From Chryseobacterium sp. JM1 (GTDB taxonomy: Bacteria; Bacteroidota; Bacteroidia; Flavobacteriales; Weeksellaceae), in contig NZ_JPRN01000011.1 in assembly GCF_000737715.1 (NCBI RefSeq), forward strand, positions 124,001 to 188,000: 64,000 nt of DNA, in the 5' to 3' direction. Positions within the stretch are counted from its first letter, which is position 1. Every line of letters starts with the position of its first letter. A program made the translations under genes and the position numbers. Below are positions 50,440 through 58,589 of this stretch, piece by piece. The notes beneath the pieces were generated by a model. It saw only the letters and a list, made by a program, of their open reading frames with translations, was not told the DNA's origin and did not search any database.

Positions 50440-51270
50440 ATGAAAAAAGATTTTATTCACCAACCGTTTGAACTGGATTTGAAAGAACCAATGGATGTCT
50501 GTCCGAGAGGAGGACACAGTGTCAGCTTTTTTGAACTGGTGTATATTGTTTCAGGAACGGGAATACAGGATATTAACGGAAACGAATTTCCTTACAAGCC
50601 CGGAAATCTTTTTCTGCTTGTTCCCGAAGATTCACACCATTTTACTTTCAGAACAAAGACTCAGCTGTTTTTTATAAGATTCAATAAAGTATTCCTGCAG
50701 ACCAAAGATATGACATCGACTTTCCTGAAGCGGCTTGAACAGACGTTTTCCAATCATACTTTTCAGGGACCGGTAATCAAAGGTTTAGACAGTGAAAAGA
50801 TGATTAAAAATCTGATGGAAAACCTGATGATTGAAATGAAAAGTAAGAATCTGTACACTGGTGAAATGATTCAACTGTTAGTGCAGAGTGTTCTTACAAG
50901 TGTTGCGCAGAACCTGATGAAGGAAGATATTGTAGAAGTGAATGAAATGACCGATCATAAGGCGGCAGATATCATTCAGTATGTGCACGGACATATTTAT
51001 GATCCTAAAAAACTGACAGGGGAGCATATCAGCAGTATGTTTGGGATTTCTAAAACCTATGTCGGGCGCTATTTTAAAAATAATACCGGAAAAACTTTAA
51101 ATGAATATGCCGCCCAATATAAGATAGGGCTTATTGAAAACCGTTTAAAATACAGTGATATGCGCATCAGTGAAATTGCTTTTGAATTCGGATTTACGGA
51201 TAAAAGCCATCTGAACCGCTTTTTCAAAAAACAGAAAGGACTGTCACCTTCCGCGTTCAGGAATGAATAG
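50440..51270 (+). CDS. AraC family transcriptional regulator
   Basis: This 276-residue protein has an N-terminal cupin-type sensor domain (GHSVSFFELVYIVSGTGIQDI and FPYKPGNLFLLVPEDSHHF) and a C-terminal AraC-type double helix-turn-helix. The latter includes LTGEHISSMFGISKTYVGRYF and RISEIAFEFGFTDKSHLNRFF, ending FKKQKGLSPSAFRNE. Divergent placement next to the oxidoreductase gene suggests it controls that gene, itself or both. The inducer is unknown. purE follows after 61 bases with its own -7 box. Confidence 0.9.
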   Translation: MKKDFIHQPFELDLKEPMDVCPRGGHSVSFFELVYIVSGTGIQDINGNEFPYKPGNLFLLVPEDSHHFTFRTKTQLFFIRFNKVFLQTKDMTSTFLKRLEQTFSNHTFQGPVIKGLDSEKMIKNLMENLMIEMKSKNLYTGEMIQLLVQSVLTSVAQNLMKEDIVEVNEMTDHKAADIIQYVHGHIYDPKKLTGEHISSMFGISKTYVGRYFKNNTGKTLNEYAAQYKIGLIENRLKYSDMRISEIAFEFGFTDKSHLNRFFKKQKGLSPSAFRNE

Positions 51271-51302
51271 ACCTGCGATTTTAAAAAAAGACTTTTATTC
51301 TT

Positions 51303-51310
51303 TATCTTTG
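51303..51310 (+). promoter_or_regulatory. -7 box TATCTTTG of purE
   Basis: An exact TAnnTTTG match, 21 bases before the ATG at 51332; no clear -33 TTG. Confidence 0.45.
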
Positions 51311-51331
51311 AAGATCTAATAAAAATTGAAG

Positions 51332-51835
51332 ATGGTAGGAATTATTATGGGCAGCCAGAGCGATCTGCCGATCATGGAACAGGCTGCAAATTTTTTGAAA
51401 AGCCTCGATATTCCATACGAACTGACGGTAGTTTCAGCGCACAGAACGCCGGAAAGGATGTTTGACTATGCTAAAACGGCGAAAGAAAGAGGTTTGAAAG
51501 TGATCATCGCAGGAGCGGGAGGAGCTGCACACCTTCCGGGAATGGTAGCGAGCTGCACGACTTTACCGGTAATCGGAGTTCCGATTTTGTCTAGCAATTC
51601 TATTGACGGCTGGGATTCCGTACTGTCTATCCTTCAGATGCCGGGGGGAATTCCTGTGGCAACGGTTGCTTTAAACGGAGCGCTGAATGCGGGAATTTTG
51701 GCGGTAAAGATTCTAGGAAGTTCCGATGATGCTGTGGCAGAAAACCTTCAGAAGTATCAGGATTCCTTGAAAGATAAAGTGCTGGGAACAGTGGATGATA
51801 TCAAATCAAAGCATCCGAATCATTTTGATTTGTAA
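51332..51835 (+). CDS. purE: N5-carboxyaminoimidazole ribonucleotide mutase
   Basis: PurE class I moves the carboxyl group of N5-CAIR (made by PurK) to give CAIR. It has 167 residues from the ATG at 51332; a TTG two codons earlier is less likely. Motifs are MGSQSDLPIMEQAA, VVSAHRTPERMFDYA with the catalytic His, IAGAGGAAHLPGMVA, and VPILSSNSIDGWDSVLSI. It is separate from purK at 40.7 kb although the two are often neighbours in other genomes. A strong terminator follows. Confidence 0.96.
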   Translation: MVGIIMGSQSDLPIMEQAANFLKSLDIPYELTVVSAHRTPERMFDYAKTAKERGLKVIIAGAGGAAHLPGMVASCTTLPVIGVPILSSNSIDGWDSVLSILQMPGGIPVATVALNGALNAGILAVKILGSSDDAVAENLQKYQDSLKDKVLGTVDDIKSKHPNHFDL

Positions 51836-51854
51836 TAAGATATTGATCATATAG

Positions 51855-51890
51855 AGCTGCGGCCTCATCGAAGATGGGGCCGCAGCTTTA
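51855..51890 (+). terminator. terminator of purE
   Basis: The GC-rich 10-bp stem AGCTGCGGCC / GGCCGCAGCT has an inner CATC / GATG pairing and a short T run, 20 bases after the stop. Confidence 0.8.
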
Positions 51891-51924
51891 TATGATACTT
51901 CCTGATATTTTTAAAAATGAGATC

Positions 51925-51951
51925 AAAAAACGCTTCGGTTATTGAAGCGTT
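51925..51951 (-). terminator. terminator of the YiaA-like gene
   Basis: On the minus strand AACGCTTC pairs with GAAGCGTT around a 7-base loop and is followed by a run of T (A run at 51925-51930 on plus), 12 bases after the gene end. Confidence 0.75.
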
Positions 51952-51963
51952 CTTATGTTAGTT

Positions 51964-52356
51964 TTATTCCTGGGCCATATTGTCCCGTGTATTTTTCTGA
52001 ACGGAAATAGCTCCGAAAAGAGCGAGGAGAAATGCAAATGCATAGAATCCTTTTTCACTCGGAAGTATAGTGGCATTCCAAAGTCCTATAGCCAGCAATA
52101 CAATGGAGGAAAGGGTTGCGAACCAACAGATCCCGTAATAAATATCCGTCACCGGAATATTCTCGAGCCTGTCACGAACCGCTTTCTGCAGAGAAACTAC
52201 GGCAAAAAGACCATACAAAAGGATGGTGAAATAATATCCTTTTTCATTCAACAGCATTTCAGCTCTGGCAAGGCCTACGATGAAACCGATCATTCCTGCT
52301 CCCAATGCTACCCAAGACGCGGCTACGAATGCATTCGATACTCTTTGTTTTTTCAT
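51964..52356 (-). CDS. YiaA/YiaB-like inner membrane protein
   Basis: This 130-residue protein consists of two halves, each with two membrane segments: VAASWVALGAGMIGFIVGLARAE with LLNEKGYYFTILLYGLFAVVSLQKAVRD, then YGICWFATLSSIVLLAIGLW with LPSEKGFYAFAFLLALFGAISVQKNTRD. The N/S-E-K-G-x-Y and Q-K-x-x-R-D words recur in both halves, showing an internal duplication typical of YiaA/YiaB. The function is unknown. Confidence 0.85.
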   Translation of the reverse strand: MKKQRVSNAFVAASWVALGAGMIGFIVGLARAEMLLNEKGYYFTILLYGLFAVVSLQKAVRDRLENIPVTDIYYGICWFATLSSIVLLAIGLWNATILPSEKGFYAFAFLLALFGAISVQKNTRDNMAQE

Positions 52357-52703
52357 GTATTTTCTGTTTTATTTGAGAGGGCTAATATATTCATTTTTTA
52401 TAAATATAGATCTGCCAAAAGGGGAAAACCCGGAACAGATATCTTATTCACTTTAAGTTTTGGCTAAAGCCGGGTGATTTTGTTTTATAGTAGAAGCGGA
52501 CTAAAGTCCGCTCCTATTGAATTTCTATTAGGATGATGATCCATAATCTATAATCAAAATTCATCATTTTTTCCCTAGCCCCGATAGCAGCGGTTACCCC
52601 ACAGCAGCAAGGGTTAGGCTTTGGGGCGAGGAGTATGAGCGGATAGCGGGAAACAGCTTCTGAAAAAATGGGCAAGGAATATGCTGAACTGGCCACAAAA
52701 AGA
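52357..52703. other. gap with hairpin and a dispersed element
   Basis: A hairpin agcggact / agtccgct lies at 52495-52512. A repeat-like element spans about 52568-52667, starting ccctagccccgatagcagcgg and ending agcggatagcgggaaacagc; its two ends are partly complementary (gatag / ctatc words). From memory, similar wording is frequent in Chryseobacterium intergenic regions. No gene is supported. Confidence 0.5.
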
Positions 52704-52735
52704 AAAAGACTTTCCAGAAACCTGAAAAGTCTTTT
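52704..52735 (-). terminator. terminator of ahcY
   Basis: The stem AAAAGACTTT / AAAGTCTTTT with an inner CAG / CTG and a 4-base loop lies 22 bases beyond the ahcY stop on the minus strand. Confidence 0.8.
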
Positions 52736-52756
52736 ATGATATATGATTTAAAAATC

Positions 52757-54070
52757 TTAGTATCTGTAGTATTCAGGCTTGAATGGCCCTTTTGCGTCTA
52801 CACCGATGTATTCAGCCTGTTCCGGAGAAAGAGTTTCCAGTTCAACGCTTAATTTTTTAAGGTGTAAAGCAGCTACTTTTTCATCTAAATGCTTAGGAAG
52901 CATATATACTTCGTTTCCGTAAGCAGCAGAGTTTGTCCAAAGTTCGATCTGAGCCAGAGTCTGGTTAGAGAAAGAGTTAGACATTACAAAACTTGGGTGT
53001 CCTGTTGCACAACCTAAGTTTACCAGTCTACCTTCAGCAAGGATAATTACTTCTTTACCTTCGATGGTGTAGATATCTACCTGTGGCTTCACTTCAGATT
53101 TCGTCTGACCGTAGTTTTTGTTTAACCAAGCCATATCGATTTCATTATCGAAGTGACCGATGTTACAAACAACCGCTTTATCTTTCATTTTAAGGAAATG
53201 CTCTCCTCTTACAATGTTGAAGTTACCGGTAGTTGTGATCACGATATCAGCGTTGTCTACAACAGTATCCAGTCTTTTTACTTCATAACCGTCCATTGCA
53301 GCCTGAAGCGCACAGATCGGGTCAATTTCAGTAACGGTAACGATAGAACCAGCTCCTCTGAAAGATGCAGCAGTACCTTTACCTACGTCTCCGTATCCGC
53401 AAACTACGACTCTTTTTCCTGCAAGCATAAGGTCTGTAGCTCTTCTTACAGCATCTACTGCAGATTCTTTACATCCGTATTTGTTGTCGAACTTGGATTT
53501 AGTTACTGAATCGTTTACGTTGATAGCAGGCATTACTAAAGTTCCGTTCTTCATTCTTTCGTACAGTCTGTGTACCCCTGTAGTGGTTTCTTCAGAAAGT
53601 CCTTTGATATCTTTTGTGAATTCAGGGTATTTATCGAAAACCATATTCGTTAAATCTCCACCATCATCAAGGATCATATTCAATGGTTTTCTGTCTTCAC
53701 CAAAGAATAAAGTCTGCTCAATACACCAGTCAAATTCTTCCTCGTTCAGACCTTTCCAGGCATAAACCGGAATTCCTGCAGCAGCAATAGCAGCAGCAGC
53801 GTGATCCTGTGTAGAGAAAATATTACAAGAAGACCATGTAACTTCAGCTCCTAAAGCTACCAAAGTCTCGATAAGCACAGCCGTTTGGATCGTCATGTGA
53901 AGACATCCGGCAATTCTTGCCCCTTTTAATGGCTGAGACGGTCCGTATTCTTCACGGATAGACATCAAACCTGGCATTTCTGCTTCTGCAAGGGTAATTT
54001 CTTTTCTTCCCCATTCTGCTAGGGATATGTCCTTCACTTTGTAAGGAACGTATTGTGTTGTAGTACTCAT
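52757..54070 (-). CDS. ahcY: adenosylhomocysteinase
   Basis: This enzyme hydrolyses S-adenosylhomocysteine to adenosine and homocysteine, relieving inhibition of methyltransferases. It has 437 residues. Motifs include SLAEWGRKEITLAEAEMPGL, GCLHMTIQTAVLIETL, SSCNIFSTQDHAAAAIA, the NAD-binding VVCGYGDVGKGTAASFRGAG, NIGHFDNEIDM and a C-terminal KGPFKPEYYRY. It is a single gene with a -7 box and its own terminator. I saw no recognisable SAH riboswitch in its short leader. Confidence 0.97.
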   Translation of the reverse strand: MSTTTQYVPYKVKDISLAEWGRKEITLAEAEMPGLMSIREEYGPSQPLKGARIAGCLHMTIQTAVLIETLVALGAEVTWSSCNIFSTQDHAAAAIAAAGIPVYAWKGLNEEEFDWCIEQTLFFGEDRKPLNMILDDGGDLTNMVFDKYPEFTKDIKGLSEETTTGVHRLYERMKNGTLVMPAINVNDSVTKSKFDNKYGCKESAVDAVRRATDLMLAGKRVVVCGYGDVGKGTAASFRGAGSIVTVTEIDPICALQAAMDGYEVKRLDTVVDNADIVITTTGNFNIVRGEHFLKMKDKAVVCNIGHFDNEIDMAWLNKNYGQTKSEVKPQVDIYTIEGKEVIILAEGRLVNLGCATGHPSFVMSNSFSNQTLAQIELWTNSAAYGNEVYMLPKHLDEKVAALHLKKLSVELETLSPEQAEYIGVDAKGPFKPEYYRY

Positions 54071-54109
54071 ATGTAATGAATAAATTTAAATTCAGTTGAT
54101 AACGAAACG

Positions 54110-54117
54110 CAAAATTA
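54110..54117 (-). promoter_or_regulatory. -7 box TAATTTTG of ahcY
   Basis: An exact TAnnTTTG match on the minus strand about 39 bases before the start; no TTG at the expected -33 distance. Confidence 0.45.
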
Positions 54118-54209
54118 CAATTAATAATTTAGATAAAAAAACGGCAGATCAAGTTGGCTTTTATGAGATTATACATGGGTAAAAATTATTTAGTCTTAAT
54201 CTAAATAAC

Positions 54210-54217
54210 TATTTTTG
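54210..54217 (+). promoter_or_regulatory. -7 box TATTTTTG of the HugZ-like gene
   Basis: An exact TAnnTTTG match, 19 bases before the ATG at 54237; no clear -33 TTG. Confidence 0.45.
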
Positions 54218-54236
54218 TGGGATAAAATTTTATACT

Positions 54237-54767
54237 ATGAATCATACCAATACCCAGGAAGAAGCTAACAGAAAAGCAAAACCGGTAGCGCCAAAAGTAA
54301 AAGAACTGATAGAACGTACCAAAAGTGTGATTTTGGCTACAGTAGATGCGGAAGGAACTCCTAATTCAAGCTACGCACCTTTTGTACAGGTAGACAATAC
54401 CTTATACATCTTGGTTTCTTTCATGGCTAAACATACAAAGAACCTTGCTGACGGAAGAAAAACCTCAGTTATGTTCATTGAAGATGAATCTGCGACCAAA
54501 CAGATCTATGCACGTGAGCGTTTAACAATTGAAGCGGCAACTTCACAGATTGAAAGAGATTCTGAAATCTGGAACACCGTTGTAACCAAATTGAAAGAAA
54601 CACACGGAAAAGTGGTGGATGTTATTGCTGAAATGCAGGATTTCATCTTAATCGCTTTGCAGCCGGTAAAAGGTTCTTATGTAAATGGATTCGGAAGTGC
54701 TTATTTTGTAGATGAAAATCTTGAGATTCTTGAGCACAGAAATGATGTGAATCATCAGTCGAAGTAA
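54237..54767 (+). CDS. HugZ-like heme utilization/pyridoxamine oxidase-fold protein
   Basis: This 176-residue split-barrel protein has SVILATVDAEGTPNSSYAPF, ILVSFMAKHTKNLADGRKTSVMF and VKGSYVNGFGSAYFV, the pattern of HugZ (heme oxygenase-like) and related pyridoxamine 5'-phosphate oxidase fold proteins. HugZ degrades heme to release iron. It is shorter than Helicobacter HugZ (about 250 residues) and lacks the extra C-terminal domain, so heme binding is likely but not certain. It has its own promoter. Confidence 0.85.
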   Translation: MNHTNTQEEANRKAKPVAPKVKELIERTKSVILATVDAEGTPNSSYAPFVQVDNTLYILVSFMAKHTKNLADGRKTSVMFIEDESATKQIYARERLTIEAATSQIERDSEIWNTVVTKLKETHGKVVDVIAEMQDFILIALQPVKGSYVNGFGSAYFVDENLEILEHRNDVNHQSK

Positions 54768-54774
54768 TATATTA

Positions 54775-54945
54775 AGAATGGGAGAAGGAAGCGGGGTGAT
54801 CGAAGTTTATAACGGTTAATTAAAGAAGAATATTTTTTTAATAGATACTTTGTCATCAAAACTTTAAAAGTTAATGGGCAAACGAACACTAACTTCCATC
54901 TTCGCGCTTCCCTCTCCCTTCTTCTTTCATCTTCCACATCTTTTT
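54775..54945. repeat. gap with purine-rich and pyrimidine-rich arms
   Basis: A purine-rich segment near 54779-54805 (gggagaaggaagcggggtgatcgaag) faces a pyrimidine-rich one near 54893-54940 (words cttccatcttcgcgcttccctctccc). It is the same style as the gaps at 3977, 4851 and 49200. Confidence 0.4.
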
Positions 54946-54970
54946 ACTACTTTTATCGAATAAAAAAATA

Positions 54971-55585
54971 ATGCCTCTTTACCGCGATTTTTCTGATGAT
55001 ACTGCCACCATTCTTGTATGGAAATATGACGAAAGTGAAGAACTTGATATCCACGAGCTTCTGGAACCGGAAAATGCCGAAAAGGTAAAAGACTATCATC
55101 CGAAAAAACTGCAGGAGGTACTGATGGTGCGCAAACTTCTGAAAAGTTTAAAACCTCATTCCAAAATTTTATACAAAGAAAGAGAGCCTTTCCTTTCGCC
55201 CAAAGATGCTGAAATTTCTATCACGCATTCGTTTCCTTTTGCCGCCATTGCGGTTTCCAAAAATAAAATAGGGATTGATATTGAGAAATTCAACCCCAAA
55301 ATCTTAAGGGTTATCGATAAATTCACCTACGAAAACGAAAGAGGATTCATCCCTAAAGATAATGAAGCAGCCTTCTATACGATTATATGGAGTGTAAAAG
55401 AAAGTATGTACAAAATCCATCATTCAAAATACTGGTCCCTGAAAAAGAATTATGAAGTGAAACCTTTTGAGCTTAAACATCTTCATAAAATAAGCTGCAG
55501 GGTCTATGATGAACAGTTTTCAGACGAGTTCAAAGCGAGAGTGGAATTTTTTGACGACTACTGTTTTACGATTGTGGAGGAATAG
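54971..55585 (+). CDS. 4'-phosphopantetheinyl transferase superfamily protein
   Basis: This 204-residue protein moves phosphopantetheine from CoA to a carrier protein Ser. It has the Sfp-type motifs: ISITHSFPFAAIAVS, IGIDIEKFNPKILRVIDKF (Mg-binding Asp-x-Glu), and WSVKESMYKIHH (W-x-x-K-E). The usual N-terminal substrate region is short. Carrier targets could be fatty-acid or polyketide/peptide synthases elsewhere. Its last 20 bases overlap the convergent FUSC gene, so the two mRNAs are antisense at their ends. Confidence 0.9.
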   Translation: MPLYRDFSDDTATILVWKYDESEELDIHELLEPENAEKVKDYHPKKLQEVLMVRKLLKSLKPHSKILYKEREPFLSPKDAEISITHSFPFAAIAVSKNKIGIDIEKFNPKILRVIDKFTYENERGFIPKDNEAAFYTIIWSVKESMYKIHHSKYWSLKKNYEVKPFELKHLHKISCRVYDEQFSDEFKARVEFFDDYCFTIVEE

Positions 55586-57830
55586 GATCTTCTTCGCTTC
55601 TGTATTTTTCGATCACTTTTCTCTGCTCTTTAGCAACGTCGTAGATGAGTTCCAGGATATCATGGATATTCTTAAGCTCTGTTAAATGTGAAATTTTATC
55701 AGGATCTCTGCGATCGATGAGGTCGTTTTCCTCGATTTCCGTTTTTCTTTTTGAAAGCATATCTTCAATAGAGGAATCTTCCGGTTCCAGACGGCTTTCC
55801 ATTCTTAAAGCTTCATTGATCTCGTTTCCGTGTAGCAAAACGGAGGTCTGCTGCATTTCTGCTTCTATCTTTCTGCTCCAGCTTTCAGCATCTATTTCAG
55901 GATACTTTTCATCGTTTTTAGAGTATTGGGAAAGCGAGGCGGTATATGCTGTAATCAGGTGTGACGTGGCCACAAACTGATGCACGACTTCCAGTTTCTT
56001 CTGTTGGTTTTTCGGTTCAGAAATCATTCTCTGGAAATTATCGGAAAGGTTGGCCAGCGAAATGATGGCATTTTTTCTCTTGACTTTATAATCTTCAATG
56101 TCAAATTTTCCTTCCAGAAATTTTGAAATAACACTTTCGAAATAGATGAGGTTGTCTGCCGCAGACTTTTTCATCAGATCAAGATTCTGAGTATGTTCCC
56201 ATACCGGCAGGACAATATAAGATACAGCAAAAGCGATCACTCCGGCGATGAACGTATCAATGATTCTGTCTTTGAAGATCACGTTGACATTTCCGGGATT
56301 TAAAAAATTAAAACTCAGAAATATATAGATGGTCATAAACAGAACTGCCCAAAAATAACGACCTTTCAGAAAACTGAAACACATGATCATACTCAGCAGA
56401 AGGATGGTAAATAAAATACCATTGATATGAATAAAATGAAGGATCGTATACGCTATGACTGCGCCTGCAATGGTTCCATACAAACGGAGAAGGTTTCTTT
56501 TTTTTGTAATGGAGTAGGCGGGTTTCAATATCGCGACAATCGTGATCAAAATCCAATAGGTGTGTCCCAGTCCCAAAAGATCAAACATAGAGAAAATATA
56601 TCCCACCAGCAGTGCTGTGGTAATTCTTATGGCATGTCTGAAATGAGAGGACGAAAGCGAAATATTATTCCTTAAAACTTTAAAATTAAGTTTCTCCTCA
56701 TTAGGCATGAATTTTTTTAAATCCAGACCCGTGGAAAGACTTTTCGCCAGTTTTACATCCTGGGAAAATACTTTATAGATCTCGTTGATCTCTTTGGTAA
56801 TCTCGTTGATGCGCATCAGAATCTGACGGAGGATCATGAAATTTTCCAGATTGCCGGGACTCATCTGCTTATTGCGGAGTTCGAAATAATGGTAGTTTAG
56901 GTTTTTCAGTTCAAGCTCCAGATCAAACATAGGTTTTGCTCTGGTTCCACTCTGAAGTGCGATTCCGATATTGGTGATTTCTTCAGCAAGAAGGTTTAGA
57001 TAGTCATGGATGTTCACGAGAATCATACTGTCTTCAAAACTCTGCTGCAGCTTCTGATAATCGCTTTCGGAGGTCATCAGTTTTTCATGAAGGTCCATAG
57101 AATTCAGGAACATCAGCATCAACAGTCGGCTGGTCGTCGTAGATTCGTTGACGATGGTTCTGGTCTTGAAAACGGTTTCCCTGGTTTCTTCCTGAAGGTT
57201 TTTGATTCCTACCTGTTTGGCAATAACCTGGATGGTCAGTCTGTCGAAGTCCGGATTCTTCTGATAATAATTGGCTTTGATCTTTAAAAATTCTGCAAGC
57301 TGGAGATAATTTTCCCCGATCATCTGCCCCGCCAGTTTATATGGTTGGATGGTGGTAACCACAAGGAAAATCAATAAAAACCAGATACAGCCACATGCGA
57401 AAATCAGGAGACTTTTGAAAATATTGCCCCCTGTAAGATGGCCATCGATAAAGATCGCGAGCACAACCAGAGATAGTGATCCCACAGCAGCAAGTCTCTG
57501 TCCGTAGACCCCGATAAGCGAGAAAAACATCCCGAATACAATGATCTCCAGAATGACCAGCACTTTAAAGTTCATGACCATACTGGCAATAAGTGCCACG
57601 AAGACAAAACAGAAAATCGCGAATGTCAGCGCGTTTCTTCTTCTGATAAAAGGTCCCGGCTGATCACAAAGTGCTACAAAGCTGGTTCCAAGAGGGAAGA
57701 GGAAGTATTCTTTGAGAATCCCGAAGTGGGCGAGGACTAAACAGGGCAGAACAGTTGCCAGCGTAATTCTGATGGCAGAATATACATATTGGCTGGTAAC
57801 GAATTTTTTGAGTTCTGCTGAATAGTTCAT
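55566..57830 (-). CDS. FUSC (YccS/YhfK-like) family inner membrane protein
   Basis: I place the start at the ATG at 57828-57830 (MNYSAELKKFVTS), giving 754 residues. There are two FUSC-type membrane blocks, each of about six segments: residues 15-150 (ITLATVLPCLVLAHFG onward) and about 405-530 (AIRITTALLVGYIFSMFDLLG onward). Each is followed by a long soluble helical region. This repeats the layout of YccS/YhfK and aromatic acid exporter proteins. The transported substrate is unknown. A -7 box ends four bases before the ATG. Confidence 0.88.
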   Translation of the reverse strand: MNYSAELKKFVTSQYVYSAIRITLATVLPCLVLAHFGILKEYFLFPLGTSFVALCDQPGPFIRRRNALTFAIFCFVFVALIASMVMNFKVLVILEIIVFGMFFSLIGVYGQRLAAVGSLSLVVLAIFIDGHLTGGNIFKSLLIFACGCIWFLLIFLVVTTIQPYKLAGQMIGENYLQLAEFLKIKANYYQKNPDFDRLTIQVIAKQVGIKNLQEETRETVFKTRTIVNESTTTSRLLMLMFLNSMDLHEKLMTSESDYQKLQQSFEDSMILVNIHDYLNLLAEEITNIGIALQSGTRAKPMFDLELELKNLNYHYFELRNKQMSPGNLENFMILRQILMRINEITKEINEIYKVFSQDVKLAKSLSTGLDLKKFMPNEEKLNFKVLRNNISLSSSHFRHAIRITTALLVGYIFSMFDLLGLGHTYWILITIVAILKPAYSITKKRNLLRLYGTIAGAVIAYTILHFIHINGILFTILLLSMIMCFSFLKGRYFWAVLFMTIYIFLSFNFLNPGNVNVIFKDRIIDTFIAGVIAFAVSYIVLPVWEHTQNLDLMKKSAADNLIYFESVISKFLEGKFDIEDYKVKRKNAIISLANLSDNFQRMISEPKNQQKKLEVVHQFVATSHLITAYTASLSQYSKNDEKYPEIDAESWSRKIEAEMQQTSVLLHGNEINEALRMESRLEPEDSSIEDMLSKRKTEIEENDLIDRRDPDKISHLTELKNIHDILELIYDVAKEQRKVIEKYRSEEDPIPPQS

Positions 57831-57834
57831 ATTA

Positions 57835-57842
57835 CAAAAATA
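57835..57842 (-). promoter_or_regulatory. -7 box TATTTTTG directly before the FUSC start
   Basis: An exact TAnnTTTG match on the minus strand with only four bases between it and the ATG at 57830. No good -33 TTG is seen (nearest 11 bases away). Confidence 0.4.
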
Positions 57843-57973
57843 ATTATTGAAAACAAGAAAAGCCTTATAAAAATGAGACTTTTGCAAACTTATATATTAT
57901 ATTTCTGTAATCATTTGTCAATTGGCAATTTGAATGGTTGTGCTTATGACGAATTGGGGATGAAGAATTGAAC

Positions 57974-58390
57974 TATTTGGCGTGAGATAGTGAATGGTGA
58001 ATTTTGCTTCGCAAGTGAATGGTGAATTTGGGAATAGAGGACTGGGCTTCTTTTGATTGGAATATTTGGCGTGAGATAGTGAATAGTGAATTTTGCTTCG
58101 CAAGTGAATGGTGAATTTGGGAATAGAGGAATGGGTTTCTTTTGATTGAACTATTTGGCGTGAGATAGTGAATAGTGAATTTTGCTTCGCAAGTGAATGG
58201 TGAATTTGGGAATAGAGGAATGGGTTTCTTTTGATTGAACTATTTGGCGTGAGATAGTGAATAGTGAATTTTGCTTCGCAAGTGAAGGGTGAATTTGGGA
58301 ATAGAGGATTGGGTTTCTTTTGATTGGAATATTTGGTGTGAAATCGTGAATGGTGAATTTGCTTCGCAGGTGAATAGTGAATTTGTGTAA
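57974..58390. repeat. 89-bp tandem repeat, nearly five copies
   Basis: Units begin at 57974, 58063, 58152, 58241 and 58330, exactly 89 bases apart, each starting tatttggcgtgagatag (tatttggtgtgaaatcg in the last, which is partial). Each unit has the hairpin ttgcttcgcaa and duplicated gtgaat words. As 89 is not a multiple of three, the frame changes in each unit, so it is noncoding. Confidence 0.9.
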
Positions 58391-58530
58391 GACGGGGTTA
58401 CAATATTCACGGCAAAACAAATTGACAGTGCAGCTCATTGACGATTATTGTGAATGGTAAATCTTTGTGAGACGGGTTGTAAAATTCACGGCGAAGCCAA
58501 TTGACAGCGCAGCTAATTCACCATTGACCA
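58372..58530. repeat. second tandem repeat, two copies of about 79 bp
   Basis: Two copies, starting near 58372 and 58451, share gtgaatrgt, gacgggtt, attcacggc and aattgacag (with single-base differences). They follow the 89-bp array without a gap and share its gtgaat wording. Confidence 0.6.
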
Positions 58531-58544
58531 ATTATATTTTACAA

Positions 58545-58572
58545 AAAAAGCCCCATAAAAATGAGGCTTTTG
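58545..58572 (-). terminator. terminator of porV
   Basis: On the minus strand an 11-bp stem with one mismatch (AAAAGCCTCAT / ATGGGGCTTTT) is followed by a T run, 18 bases beyond the porV stop. Confidence 0.8.
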
Positions 58573-58589
58573 ATTTGAGGTATAATATC

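Noticed and set aside
52757..54110. SAH riboswitch upstream of ahcY
   Set aside because: The leader is under 40 bases and no riboswitch-like structure is visible.
57974..58390. CRISPR array
   Set aside because: The units are contiguous 89-bp repeats without unique spacers, and no cas gene is present.
57918..58438. Open frames through the 89-bp array as genes
   Set aside because: The unit length shifts the frame in each copy, and the reading is an artefact of the repeat.
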